A stretch of 64,000 bases of DNA, taken from contig NZ_JOFX01000002.1 in assembly GCF_000719345.1 (NCBI RefSeq), positions 186,001 to 250,000 of the forward strand, given 5' to 3'. The position numbers and the translations under genes were made by a program. This DNA comes from Streptomyces sp. NRRL F-2664 (GTDB lineage: Bacteria > Actinomycetota > Actinomycetes > Streptomycetales > Streptomycetaceae). A model generated the notes under the pieces. The model ran no database searches, had not been told where the DNA came from, and saw only the letters and a list, made by a program, of their open reading frames with translations. This document shows, piece by piece, positions 34,120-43,563 of the stretch (position 1 is its first letter; each line of letters starts with the position of its first letter).

Positions 34120-34202
34120 CCGACCATCGTCTCAGACGCCCGGCACCACCCGGGGGGCCCTGCGCGTTCGCACGGGACGGCCGGGCGCAGGACAGTGGAG
34201 GC

Positions 34203-35231
34203 ATGGGCGCACACACGCCACGCACCGCCCGCACCACCGAGGCGCGCACCGAGGCGCGGGACCTGCGGGAGACCGCGCACGCCGCCCAGGTGCGCGAGCT
34301 GACCGCGGCCGGCGTACTGGACGACCCGCGCTGGCGGGCCGCCTTCGCCGCCGTGCCCCGGCACGTCTTCGTCCCGTACTTCTGGACCGACCGCGGCGCC
34401 GGCCACGAACGCCTCTGGGCCGAGGACCCCGACCCGGGCCAGCGGGCCCGCTGGCTGCGCGGCGTGTACGTCGACGCCCCGCTCGCGACACGGCTGCGCG
34501 ACGGCCGGCTCGTCTCCTCCAGCAGCCAGCCCTCCCTGATGGCGAAGATGCTGACCGCCCTCGACGTGCGCGACGGCGACGACGTCCTGGAGATCGGTGC
34601 CGGCACCGGCTACAACGCCGCCCTGCTCAGCCACCGCCTGGGCGACGAGCACGTCACCACCGTGGACCTCGACGAGGAGATCACCGAATCGGCCCGCTCC
34701 CACCTCGCCCGGCTCGGCTACCACCCGACCGTGGTCACCGGGGACGGCGCCCGCGGCTGCCCCGCCCGGGCCCCCTTCGACCGGATCCTGGTGACCTGCA
34801 CCCTCCCCCTGGTCCCGCAGGCCTGGCTCGGCCAGTGCCGGCCGGGGGCGCGGATCCTCGCCCCGCTCTCGACCGGGCTGATCGCCCTCACCGTGCGGGA
34901 CGCCGACTTCGCGGAGGGCCGCTTCCTGCACACCGCGGCGTACTTCGTCCCGCTGCGCGGGGCCACGGCCGTGCCGCCGCCCGACCGGCCGGCGATGGGG
35001 CGGGGGCTACCGTACGAATTGGTGGAGAACGAGCGCTTCCAGTTCATGCTCGTGCTGACCGCCGGGGTCCTGCACCCCCGCGAGGCGCTGGACCTGTGGC
35101 GCAGCGAGGGCCGCCCGTCCCGCGAACGCTTCGGCGTCACGGTGTGCCCCGACGGCCAGTGGTCATGGCTGGACGACCCCCAGGGACCCTACGTATGGCC
35201 CCTGGGGCAGGCGGATCCGCCGGGGCCCTGA
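34203..35231 (+). CDS. Protein-L-isoaspartate O-methyltransferase-like protein
   Basis: This 342-residue protein starts at ATG 34203; the GGAGG there is unusually close, so a later start cannot be excluded. The PCMT fold is visible: VPRHVFVPYF, SSSSQPSLMAKML, then SAM motif I VLEIGAGTGYNAALLS near residue 130 and VTTVDLDEE (motif Post-I). The C-terminal 120 residues (VTAGVLHPREALDLW) form an extra domain found in actinobacterial members. It may repair isoaspartyl proteins or modify peptides; the target is not certain. Confidence 0.75.
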   Translation: MGAHTPRTARTTEARTEARDLRETAHAAQVRELTAAGVLDDPRWRAAFAAVPRHVFVPYFWTDRGAGHERLWAEDPDPGQRARWLRGVYVDAPLATRLRDGRLVSSSSQPSLMAKMLTALDVRDGDDVLEIGAGTGYNAALLSHRLGDEHVTTVDLDEEITESARSHLARLGYHPTVVTGDGARGCPARAPFDRILVTCTLPLVPQAWLGQCRPGARILAPLSTGLIALTVRDADFAEGRFLHTAAYFVPLRGATAVPPPDRPAMGRGLPYELVENERFQFMLVLTAGVLHPREALDLWRSEGRPSRERFGVTVCPDGQWSWLDDPQGPYVWPLGQADPPGP

Positions 35232-36272
35232 TCAGCCGCGACGGATGGTGATCGTGGTCCAGGCGCCCACGTGGACGCGGTCGCCGTCGGCGAGCGGGAC
35301 CGGGACGTAGGGCTGGATCGGGTCCTCGCCGCCGTTGATGGTGGTGCCGTTGGTGGAGTTCTGGTCCACCACCGCCCAGCTCATGTCGGGCTGCTGCACC
35401 AGCACCGCGTGCTGGTGGGAGACACCGGGGTCCTCCGGGGGCACCGACAGGTCGATGTCGGGGGACTCGCCCGTGGAGGCGCGGCGGCGGCCGATGGTGA
35501 TCTGGCCGCCGGACAGCGGGAGGTGCTGCTCGGGGGAGTACGCGGGCAGGTTGAGGCCGGTCGCCTCCGGTCCGCTGCGCTGCATCATCGCCATGAAGTA
35601 GGAGCGGTCCGGGCCGATCGTCGCGGTCCAGGAGCCGCCCTGCGGCGGGAGGGACTGGTACGACGGCGTCCGGGGCTGCTGCCGGTACTCCTGCTGGTAC
35701 TCCCCAGGCTGGTGGTGCTGCTGCTGGTGCTGCTGCTGCGGGGGCTGCTGCTGGTACGGGGGCTGCGGTGCCTGCTGGTACGCCGGCGGCGGCTCGTGCG
35801 CGGGCGGCGACAGCATCCAGTCCTCCTCGCGCTGGAGCGGCTCCGCCGGGCGGTTGACCCGCGACGGGCGCGAACCCTGGTACTCGAAGTGGTCCTGCGC
35901 GTACGTCCCCGGCGCGGGCACGGGCGGCGGGGGCGGACTGCCCGGACGCGGCCCCGCGGGCGCTCCCGCGCCCGTCCCCGGGCCGGGCGCCGACGGCGCC
36001 GGGTCCGCCGCGGCGGAGGGGTACGCGGGCGGGGTCGCGGAGCGCGTGAGGAAGTTGTACCGGCACTCCTCGCAGAACGGGGCCATGGCCTCGCGCGGGG
36101 TTCGGCACTGGGGGCACAGCTCGGCCTGGGCGGTCGGTTCACCGGCGGTCGGGGGGAAGCCGTAGCCGTAGGAAGGCGCCGCGGGGGGTCCCTCCGGGGT
36201 ACCCATGCGGTGGCCGCAGACCTCGCACCAGTCGTCGGAGGCGGACTGGTGCCCGTTCGGGCAGGTCGGCAT
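35232..36272 (-). CDS. Zinc-ribbon FHA-domain protein of the PknG operon
   Basis: This 346-residue protein starts at ATG 36272. Two zinc ribbons come first (CPNGH...CEVCG at about 4-22, CPQC...CEEC at about 53-70). A long Pro/Gln-rich linker (about 75-220, with QQQ runs) follows, and a C-terminal FHA domain with GRRR, SHQHAVL and NSTNGTTING motifs. FHA domains bind phosphothreonine, so the likely partners are substrates or autophosphorylation sites of the PknG-like kinase. It is last in the leftward signalling operon. Mycobacterial GarA, also an FHA protein, is the PknG substrate, but no ETTS-type N terminus is visible here. Confidence 0.8.
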   Translation of the reverse strand: MPTCPNGHQSASDDWCEVCGHRMGTPEGPPAAPSYGYGFPPTAGEPTAQAELCPQCRTPREAMAPFCEECRYNFLTRSATPPAYPSAAADPAPSAPGPGTGAGAPAGPRPGSPPPPPVPAPGTYAQDHFEYQGSRPSRVNRPAEPLQREEDWMLSPPAHEPPPAYQQAPQPPYQQQPPQQQHQQQHHQPGEYQQEYRQQPRTPSYQSLPPQGGSWTATIGPDRSYFMAMMQRSGPEATGLNLPAYSPEQHLPLSGGQITIGRRRASTGESPDIDLSVPPEDPGVSHQHAVLVQQPDMSWAVVDQNSTNGTTINGGEDPIQPYVPVPLADGDRVHVGAWTTITIRRG

Positions 36273-36317
36273 GGCGGCTCTTCCCCCTTCTTCTCCCTGC
36301 GTCATCGCGGGAGGCTC

Positions 36318-37646
36318 TCAGGACTTCTTCACTCGGACGGTCTGCGTCGAACGTGTTTCGAGAGTCATCTCGTCGGCGTCGGCGACCTTCGCTTTCAGCC
36401 GCACAGTACCTGCCACCGCGTCCACCACATCCACCACCTTCGACAGGAGTCGTGCTGTGTCGGCGTTCCCGGAGGCACTGGCCAGTTGCACGGCCCGCCC
36501 GAGTTTGGCCGTAGCCCCGTCGACATCGCCCAGTTTGCGGGCTTCGAGGCCCTGCTGGATAGCCTGCGCCAGCTCCGCCTGCCCGGTGTAGTGGGCGACC
36601 TGCGGGTTGATGGCGGTGGACGCGGCGACGTCGTTCGTCCACACCGCCCGCACCAGGCCCTGCGCCAGGACGGCCTCGGGCTCGCCGCCCGCCCCCCGCG
36701 GTCGTAGGAGCGTGACCCGGGACGCGAGCATCTCCTGGCCGACGGCGGCACCGGGGACCCGGACGCACACGTGGTACTCGCGGGACTCGTCCCCCCAGGA
36801 CCCGGTCGGATAGTCGCCGGCGCGCGGGCCGGTGTCGGTGCGGCGGGCGGTGAGGTCCTGGACGCTGGGCGCCACCTGCTTGACGTACTGGATCTCCGCG
36901 CCGACCGGGGTCCACAGGCGCAGCGAGACGTCCGCGACCTCCTTGCCCATGACCTTCTCCATCATGCGCGTGAAGTCCTCGGCGAGGTGGGCCGGATCGG
37001 CCACGATGTCGGCGGAGCCGAGCAGTGCGCCCGCGATGCCGGTGACCTCCTTCACCTCCCAGTCGGTGCCGACACCGCGGGCGTCGCAGGTGAAGCGGCC
37101 CGCGCAGGCGTCGAGGGTGGCGCGCAGGACGGCCGGCTCCTCGTGCTCGTTGCGCCCGTCGGTCAGCAGGATGCCGTGGCGGATGGCGGCGGTGGAGCCG
37201 CGCAGCAGGCCGTCGGCCAGGCGCAGCCAGGTCCCGATGGCGGTGCCGCCGCCCGCGGTGAGGCTGCGCAGCGCCTCCTTGGCCTGCGCACGGGTGGCGG
37301 GGTCGGCCACGGCGAGGCGGCCCCGGCCCGGATAGACCTCCTTGGCCACATGCGTGCCGGCGATCACCGCGAAGGCGGTGCCGTCGCGCAGGGTGTCGAT
37401 CGCCGCCGCGGTGGCCTCGCGGGCGCCGCGCATCTTCTCCGGGGGGTACTCCATCGAACCCGAGCAGTCGACCATGATCACCACGGCGGCCGAGCCGTCG
37501 GCGGGCGTTCCGCGGGTCACGCTGCCGCCACCGGTGGCGGTGACGGTGACGATGGCGTGGACGTCCCGCCCCCCTTCGGGAAGGAACTCGTTCTGGTACA
37601 CGTCCACGCTGAAGCGCGGCGCGCTCGGCTTGGCGAAATTCGCCAT
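36318..37646 (-). CDS. VWA-domain protein of the PknG operon
   Basis: This 442-residue protein starts at ATG 37646 behind TAGGAG. The von Willebrand A domain spans about 50-230 with an intact metal-binding site (MVDCSGSM, then GGGTAIG and LLTDGRNEH). The C-terminal part (350-420, with TGQAELAQAIQQGLEARKLGD) looks like tetratricopeptide-type helices. Such proteins assemble or scaffold signalling complexes. Together with the kinase and PP2C it matches the vWA-kinase-phosphatase triads described around tellurite-resistance-type systems. Confidence 0.8.
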   Translation of the reverse strand: MANFAKPSAPRFSVDVYQNEFLPEGGRDVHAIVTVTATGGGSVTRGTPADGSAAVVIMVDCSGSMEYPPEKMRGAREATAAAIDTLRDGTAFAVIAGTHVAKEVYPGRGRLAVADPATRAQAKEALRSLTAGGGTAIGTWLRLADGLLRGSTAAIRHGILLTDGRNEHEEPAVLRATLDACAGRFTCDARGVGTDWEVKEVTGIAGALLGSADIVADPAHLAEDFTRMMEKVMGKEVADVSLRLWTPVGAEIQYVKQVAPSVQDLTARRTDTGPRAGDYPTGSWGDESREYHVCVRVPGAAVGQEMLASRVTLLRPRGAGGEPEAVLAQGLVRAVWTNDVAASTAINPQVAHYTGQAELAQAIQQGLEARKLGDVDGATAKLGRAVQLASASGNADTARLLSKVVDVVDAVAGTVRLKAKVADADEMTLETRSTQTVRVKKS

Positions 37647-37679
37647 CGGCAGGACTCCTAGAGGGCTCGGGCAGGCGGG

Positions 37680-39257
37680 TCAGACCTGCGGGCGCGCTTC
37701 CGCTTCCGCTTCCGGTTCCGGCGCCGGTCCGGGCTCCGGGGCCGCACCCGGTTCCCGTTCGGTCTGCGTGGCGAACGGCACGACGGCCACGGTGATGTTG
37801 TCGTGGCCGCCGCCGTCGAGGGCGTGCCCCACGAGCACCTGGGCGCTGTGCAGCGGGCGGACCGCGGCGTCGGCGGGCAGCACCTGGGCCATCTCCCGCG
37901 CCGACTCCGCGTAGTTCCACAGCCCGTCGGTGCAGACCACCACCACGCCGGGGTGGTCCGGCTTGAAGATCGCGGTGTGCGGTTCCAGGTCGTACGCGTC
38001 CGCGCCGAGCCAGCCGGTGATGGCGTGCGCGCGGACGTCGGCGTAGGCCTCGGCCTCGCCCATCAGGCCGGCGGCGACCATCTGGGCCGCCCACGAGTCG
38101 TCCTCGGTGAGGCGGCGCGGGAGCGCGGCACGGTCGTCGGGCACCCAGTAGGCGCGGCTGTCGCCCACCCAGCCGATGGTCAGCAGACCGCCGCTGACGA
38201 CGGCGCCCACCAGGGTGCAGGCGGGCGCGTTCTGCGCGCCGGGAACCTCGGGGGCCAGGGCGTTGACCGCCGCGGCGGCGGCCAGGATCGCCTCGTGCAT
38301 GGCCTCCTGCGGGTGCGCGCCGCGGGGCAGGGCGTCCAGCAGCGCCTCGTTGGCGGCGGCGGCCGCTGCGGCCGAGGCCTCGTCGGGGCGGCTGGCGGAG
38401 GAGACCCCGTCGCACACCACGGCCACCGTGGCGGCGGAGCCGTCGGGCAGGGCGGTGGCCGACACGGCGAAGGAGTCCTCGTTGCGGTGGTGGCGCAGCC
38501 CCCGGTCGCTGACGGCGGCGACGCTGCCCAGCTCCTCCTCGACGTGGTCGCGCTCGCGGGGCTGGGCGTGGCCGCAGTGCTCGCAGTAGCCGTCGGTGTC
38601 GACGTGCCCGGCGCGGCAGGCGACGCAGGTCTTGCCGCCGGGGACCGGGCCGGCCGGCGGCGGGCCGTCGTAGGCGGTCCCGTACGGGCTCTCGTGCGGG
38701 GCCTCGTACGGGTTCTCGTGCGGGGCGCCGCCGGAGGGGTCGCCGCCCGGCCGGTCGTGGCGGGTCTCGGGGACCTCGGCCGCGCCCCGGACCGTGTCGG
38801 GACCGTACGGGTTCTCGTGCCCCGGGGCCGGGTGCGAGGCTCCGGCGGGGTACGGCCGGGACTCCGGCACCGGCTCCGGCTCCGGTTCGGGCCCGGACTG
38901 TGCCGGGGCGGTGGCCCAGTCGCCCGGGTCGCCCACCAGGGTCGGCGCGGCCGAGGCCACGCTGCCCCAGCCGGGCGCGGGTTCCCCGGCGCCGGAGGAG
39001 CCGTGCGGGCCCGCACCCGCGGCCGGGCCGCCGTATCCGGCCGCGGAGGCCGACCGGACGGGCGCGGGGGGCGGGACCGGCCCCGGTGCCCGTGCCGGTG
39101 GCGCCGGGGGCGCCGGTGGGACGGGCAGGGTCGGGTGGTCCGTGGCGGCGGCCGGGGGAGAGGAGGTCAGGGCGTAGCCGCAAAGGCCGCAGAAACGGTC
39201 ACCCTCTTCCAGGGGCTCCGCGCAGCTGGGGCAGCCCGACGGCCGATGCATCGACAT
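37680..39257 (-). CDS. Zinc-ribbon PP2C protein phosphatase
   Basis: This 525-residue protein starts at ATG 39257 (a TTG lies one codon upstream). An N-terminal zinc ribbon (CPSC...CGLCG) precedes a long Pro/Ala/Glu-rich linker. A second ribbon (CVAC...CEHCG, about 195-220) leads into the PP2C domain. Metal-binding motifs are intact: RNEDSF, VVCDGVSS, GWVGDSRAYW, CTDGLWN and GGHDNITV. It probably dephosphorylates proteins acted on by the adjacent kinase. The gene follows the kinase stop directly. Confidence 0.85.
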   Translation of the reverse strand: MSMHRPSGCPSCAEPLEEGDRFCGLCGYALTSSPPAAATDHPTLPVPPAPPAPPARAPGPVPPPAPVRSASAAGYGGPAAGAGPHGSSGAGEPAPGWGSVASAAPTLVGDPGDWATAPAQSGPEPEPEPVPESRPYPAGASHPAPGHENPYGPDTVRGAAEVPETRHDRPGGDPSGGAPHENPYEAPHESPYGTAYDGPPPAGPVPGGKTCVACRAGHVDTDGYCEHCGHAQPRERDHVEEELGSVAAVSDRGLRHHRNEDSFAVSATALPDGSAATVAVVCDGVSSASRPDEASAAAAAAANEALLDALPRGAHPQEAMHEAILAAAAAVNALAPEVPGAQNAPACTLVGAVVSGGLLTIGWVGDSRAYWVPDDRAALPRRLTEDDSWAAQMVAAGLMGEAEAYADVRAHAITGWLGADAYDLEPHTAIFKPDHPGVVVVCTDGLWNYAESAREMAQVLPADAAVRPLHSAQVLVGHALDGGGHDNITVAVVPFATQTEREPGAAPEPGPAPEPEAEAEARPQV

Positions 39258-39260
39258 CAA

Positions 39261-42134
39261 TCACACCCACGTCCGGGGACGGAAACGGTTGGCCCGTTCC
39301 ACCAGTTCGATCCTCTCCTCGCCACGCCGTGCCAGCCGTGCGAGAACGCGGTACGAGCGCTCCAGTCCGAAGCGCAGGCCCCGCTCGTCCAGTTGACTGC
39401 CGAGCAACGAGGTCCGGCCGGGGTCGGCACCCCGGCCACCCGACAGTACCCAGTCCAGGGCCGAGCCCAGAACCTCCGTCGTCAGCAACTCCTGCCGTTC
39501 CGGGTCCAGCCCGAACCGCCGCAGGGCCTCCACCTGGTCGGCGGCCGCCGAAAGATCGGCCAGCAGCGGCTCGTCCGGTGACCGGTCGCGCAGACGTGCG
39601 CGTACGGCCGCCACCCGCGCGGCGGTGTAGTGGATGGACGCCTCCGGCACGGACTCCAGCGTGCGGACGGCCCCCTCCCGGTCACCGGCGGCCAGTTGCA
39701 CCCGGGCCAGCCCGAAGGCCGCGCTGACGAAACCGGGGTCGGTGATCCAGACCAGGCGGTAGTACTCGGCGGCGTTGTCCAGTTGGCCCAGCACCTCCGC
39801 GCACAGCCCGAGAGCCAGCTTCGGCGCGGGCTCGCCCGGGAAGGCGTCGTAGATCGCGTCGAAGGACAGGGCCGCGGTCTCGTCGTCACCGGTAGCGAGG
39901 GAGGCGATGCCGCGGGCCCAGACGACACGCCAGTCGTCCGGGTGCCGGGCCTCCAGCTCCGCCAAGGCCTCGCCGGCGGCGGCCGGTTCGCCCAGCTCCA
40001 GCCGGGCCCGCAGCTCACGCAGCCGCAACTCGGCCGATTCCGCGGGGGCGGTGGCGAGGGCGCCGAGCAGGTCCGCGGGCGCGGAGGCCAGCAGGCCGGT
40101 CAGGAAACCGGCGTTGGGGTCCGCCGGGTCCACGAGGGGCACGGGCAGGGCGAGCGCGCTCTCGCGGGCGTCCACGCGGGTGGCTCCGGCGGGGCCGGTC
40201 GCGGCCGTGGCGGGCGGCGGCACCGGTGCAGGGGCCGCCGCGCCGCCCGGCACCTGCCGAGCCCGCGGCACACCGGCCCCGGCCACGCGCGTCGCGCTGC
40301 TCCCCACCCCACCGACCCCGCCGGAGGGTGCCGCGTACGCGGCGACGCCGCCCGGAGCGGGATGCCAGGCACCGGCCGGGGTGCCCGGGGCGCCCGCTCC
40401 GCCGCCGGCCGCCGCCCAGGTCCCGGGCGCGCCGCCGGTGGCCGGGCCGGGCAGGCCGACACCGCCGGGCAGGGAGGTGCCGGCGGGCCCCGTCGGCCTT
40501 CCGGGCACGGGTGCAGCACTCGGCGGCGTGGGCGCGAGGCGGGCCAGGAGGGCGGACAGGGCGGCCGCGCGGCGCGGGGCCGTGGGGCGGTCGCCGAGGC
40601 GGGAGACCACCGTGTCCGCCGTGTCCGTACCGGTGAACAGCCGGGTGTCCGGCACGCGCAGTTCGGGACCGAAGAGGGTGGACAGCTGCGGCCGCGGCCG
40701 GCCCGTCTGCAGGGCGACCACCTCCCGCAGCACACCCGTCAGCTGGTCCGCCATCTCCTGCGCGGAGGCGAACCGCCGACCGGGGTCCGGGTCGGTCGCC
40801 CGGACGAGCAGCCGGTAGAAGGACTCGTACCGCCGGAACACCTCGATGTGCTCCGGATCCGGCAGCGAATCCACGAAGACATTGGTGTAGCCCTGGAAGT
40901 CGAAGGTCAGGACGGCCAATGTCCGGGCCACCGTGTACAGGTCGGAGGCGACCGACGGACCCAGCTCCGCGACCTCCGGGGCCTGGTAGCCGACGGTGCC
41001 GTAGATGGCCGACTCCTCGTCGTCCATCCGCCGCACCGCGCCCATGTCGATCAGCTTCAGCTGGTCCTGCTGCTGGATCGCGTTGTCGACCTTGAAGTCG
41101 CAGTAGAGGAGGTTCCGGCTGTGCAGGTGGCCCAGCGCCTCCAGCGCCTCGATGCCGTACGCACACGCCTGTTCCACCGGCAGCGGGTCGCGCCGCCCGT
41201 CCGGCCGGCGCCGCTCGTTCGCTATCTCCTTCAGCGACTTGCCGCCGACGTACTCCATGACGATGTACCCGTCCAGCGAACCGGTGCGCTGGTCCAGGTG
41301 CTCCACGAAGTTGTAGATCCGCACGATGTTGGAGTGCTCGATCTCCGCGAGGAAGCGCCGTTCCGAGATCGCGGCCTCCATCGCGTCCTGGTCACCGGTG
41401 TCCAGCAGGCCCTTGAGAACCACCCACCGGTCCGCGACCGCCCGGTCCACCGCCAGGTACACCCAGCCGAGCCCGCCGTGCGCCAGGCAGCCCGCCACCT
41501 CGTACTGCCCGCGCACCACTTCACCGGCGCGCAGCTTGGGCACGAAGGAGTACGGGTGCCCGCACTTGGTGCAGAAACCCTCCGTCCGGCCCGGCCGGTC
41601 GCCGCGGGCCCGGCCCACCGGGGCGCCGCAGTCCGCGCGCGAGCAGAAGCGCTTGCGCTCGGGCACCTCGGGGTGTTCCAGCACCGCTGTCGAGGGATCG
41701 GGGCGCGGCACTTCCGGAACGGTGACCAGACCGGCACCCAGCCTGCTGCGGCCCGAGGAGGGGGCGGCCGAACCCGAACTGCGCACCGACACCGACCGGG
41801 TCGAGGACGGGCCGCCGCCCGTGAGCGACCGCGAGAGCCGCCCGGACACCGAACGGCGGGACGAGGAGGACCGGGAGGACCGGGCCGACGCCGAGGAGCG
41901 CGCCGAACCGCGCGACCCCTGGGAGCCCTGGGACCCGTGGGACCCGCCGGACCCCAGGGCGCCGCGGGCCGCGCTCGTCATCCCCGTGGGCGGCGACACC
42001 AGTTCCCCCGCGCCCGCCGCGACCGAGCCGGCCGGGGCCAGGCCGCAGGTGTCGCAGTACAGCCCGCCGTCACCCATGTCCTCGTACGTTCCCGGGCAGC
42101 CGAGGCGAACGCACGCCGTTCCGACCATGCTCAT
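39261..42134 (-). CDS. pknG: PknG-like serine/threonine kinase
   Basis: This 957-residue protein starts at ATG 42134, overlapping the upstream stop (ATGA). The N-terminal region has CVRLGCPG...CDTCG and later FCSRADCG...CTKCG, as in the rubredoxin-like redox module of PknG. The kinase domain (about 205-480) has CLAHGGLGWVYLA, VVLK, the catalytic YCDFKVDN near residue 345, LIDMGAV and GYQAPEV. A Gly/Pro/Ala-rich linker and C-terminal tetratricopeptide repeats complete the family layout. M. tuberculosis PknG controls glutamate metabolism downstream of GlnH and GlnX; both homologues are encoded in this operon. Confidence 0.88.
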   Translation of the reverse strand: MSMVGTACVRLGCPGTYEDMGDGGLYCDTCGLAPAGSVAAGAGELVSPPTGMTSAARGALGSGGSHGSQGSQGSRGSARSSASARSSRSSSSRRSVSGRLSRSLTGGGPSSTRSVSVRSSGSAAPSSGRSRLGAGLVTVPEVPRPDPSTAVLEHPEVPERKRFCSRADCGAPVGRARGDRPGRTEGFCTKCGHPYSFVPKLRAGEVVRGQYEVAGCLAHGGLGWVYLAVDRAVADRWVVLKGLLDTGDQDAMEAAISERRFLAEIEHSNIVRIYNFVEHLDQRTGSLDGYIVMEYVGGKSLKEIANERRRPDGRRDPLPVEQACAYGIEALEALGHLHSRNLLYCDFKVDNAIQQQDQLKLIDMGAVRRMDDEESAIYGTVGYQAPEVAELGPSVASDLYTVARTLAVLTFDFQGYTNVFVDSLPDPEHIEVFRRYESFYRLLVRATDPDPGRRFASAQEMADQLTGVLREVVALQTGRPRPQLSTLFGPELRVPDTRLFTGTDTADTVVSRLGDRPTAPRRAAALSALLARLAPTPPSAAPVPGRPTGPAGTSLPGGVGLPGPATGGAPGTWAAAGGGAGAPGTPAGAWHPAPGGVAAYAAPSGGVGGVGSSATRVAGAGVPRARQVPGGAAAPAPVPPPATAATGPAGATRVDARESALALPVPLVDPADPNAGFLTGLLASAPADLLGALATAPAESAELRLRELRARLELGEPAAAGEALAELEARHPDDWRVVWARGIASLATGDDETAALSFDAIYDAFPGEPAPKLALGLCAEVLGQLDNAAEYYRLVWITDPGFVSAAFGLARVQLAAGDREGAVRTLESVPEASIHYTAARVAAVRARLRDRSPDEPLLADLSAAADQVEALRRFGLDPERQELLTTEVLGSALDWVLSGGRGADPGRTSLLGSQLDERGLRFGLERSYRVLARLARRGEERIELVERANRFRPRTWV

Positions 42135-43513
42135 GCGTCCTCCGTCCCCGGCCCCTCGGGCCGCACCGCCTGCTCGGGCACGGGCCGCGGCGCCAGCGAC
42201 TCCGCGGCCGCCTGCTGGTAGCGCAGGACGGCCTGCTCGGCGGCGCGCAGGTCGCAGGGCGCGCTCCACAGCATGCGCCGAGCCGCGTCGTACCTTTCGA
42301 TCAGCAGGGGGTCCTCCGCCAGGCCGTGCCGCGCCACCTTCGCCTTGTAGGCGTCCAGGCGCCCGCGCAGCTCGGCCCGCACGGCCAGCGGCGCCGTCAC
42401 GGCGGTCAACGATTCACGGGCCCTGCGCAGTTCCTCCTCCGCCCGTTCCTCCAGGGATTCCAGCAGCGGCGAGAGCCGGTGCCAGCGTGCGTGCCGCCGG
42501 TGCTCGGCCGCCGCCGCGAGCTGCTCCTGCAGCACCGTCGGGGGCCCGCTGACCGCGGGCACCTCGGACGCGGCGATCTTCGCCAGTACCTCGCCGCGCG
42601 CCGTCCGCGCCTCCGCCAGTGTCCGGTCGGCCCGTGAGAGCACGTCGCGCAGGCTGATCAGCCGCTGCTCGGCGTCCTGCCGTACGGCCAGTACCGCCTC
42701 GACCTCCCGCCGTACGTCCTCCAGCGCGAGCGCGGCACGGTCGTACCGGCCGGTGTCCGGGCGGCCGCCGCCCGGCGCGGAACTCCCGGCGGCGGGACGC
42801 CAGAAGGCCAGCGGATCCGAGATGACCTCGGTACGCAGCTCCGCGAGCTCGGCGGTGATGTATTCCAGGTCGTCGCCCGACGGGTGCTCGCCCGGGCGAA
42901 CACCCACCGAGTGGGCCAGCGAACGGGTGCGGTGCAGTTCGGCGGCGAGCAGGTCGATCCGGGCGGGCAGTGCCGACCAGACGGCGTCGGCGGCGACCAC
43001 CACGTCCAGCGAACGCGCGTAGAGGTCGTTCATCCGGGTCACCAGCTCGGCGAGGGAGAGCCGCTCCGCCAGGGCGGCGCCCTCGGTGGCGGCCCCGGCG
43101 ATCAGGACGCCGGGCCCGCGCAGCCGTTCGGTCAGCTCGATCAGGTCCTCACGGTGGGGCCAGCGGCGCCGCTCGCGGACCTCCCGGGCGGCGGTCAGCG
43201 CACCGCTGTAGGCGTCGAAGTACGTCCACAGCCTGGTGATGTCCGCGTCGGCCGCCGCCCAGCGCTCCTTGGTGAGCCCGGTCAGCTCGGCGCCCTCCAG
43301 CAGCCGCCGCCCCGCGTGGTCCTGGAGGGCGAGCAGGGAAGTCTCGACGGCCTCGTGCTCCGCGCCCAGCCGGGCCAGGGCACGGTCGACACCGTCCCGG
43401 TCCATCACACCAGACCCCGTCTCCACCGGCCGTGCCTCCGCTTCCGCCGCCGCCTCCGTGTTCGCTTCCCCGCCCGCGTCCGCGCCCGCGTCCTCGCGCG
43501 CCGTCCTACTCAT
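42131..43513 (-). CDS. Coiled-coil protein of the PknG operon, unknown function
   Basis: This 460-residue protein, if started at ATG 43513, is all-helical and rich in Arg, Glu and Ala. It has heptad-like segments (EELRRARESLTAV, RALARLGAEHEAVE), no cysteines and no membrane span. The start is uncertain: GTG codons near 43558 and ATG 43405 are alternatives in the same frame. Its overlap with the kinase gene and position after GlnH suggest a scaffold or adaptor between the membrane sensor and PknG. That is inference. Confidence 0.65.
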   Translation of the reverse strand: MSRTAREDAGADAGGEANTEAAAEAEARPVETGSGVMDRDGVDRALARLGAEHEAVETSLLALQDHAGRRLLEGAELTGLTKERWAAADADITRLWTYFDAYSGALTAAREVRERRRWPHREDLIELTERLRGPGVLIAGAATEGAALAERLSLAELVTRMNDLYARSLDVVVAADAVWSALPARIDLLAAELHRTRSLAHSVGVRPGEHPSGDDLEYITAELAELRTEVISDPLAFWRPAAGSSAPGGGRPDTGRYDRAALALEDVRREVEAVLAVRQDAEQRLISLRDVLSRADRTLAEARTARGEVLAKIAASEVPAVSGPPTVLQEQLAAAAEHRRHARWHRLSPLLESLEERAEEELRRARESLTAVTAPLAVRAELRGRLDAYKAKVARHGLAEDPLLIERYDAARRMLWSAPCDLRAAEQAVLRYQQAAAESLAPRPVPEQAVRPEGPGTEDA

Positions 43514-43563
43514 CCCCGCGTCCGGTCTCGCGCCCGGTCCCGTGTCCGCCACCGCCACCGGCC

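Noticed and set aside
33771..34202. Long N-terminal extension of the methyltransferase frame
   Set aside because: It overlaps the globin gene antisense and is Pro/Arg-rich shadow sequence; ATG 34203 gives the family length.
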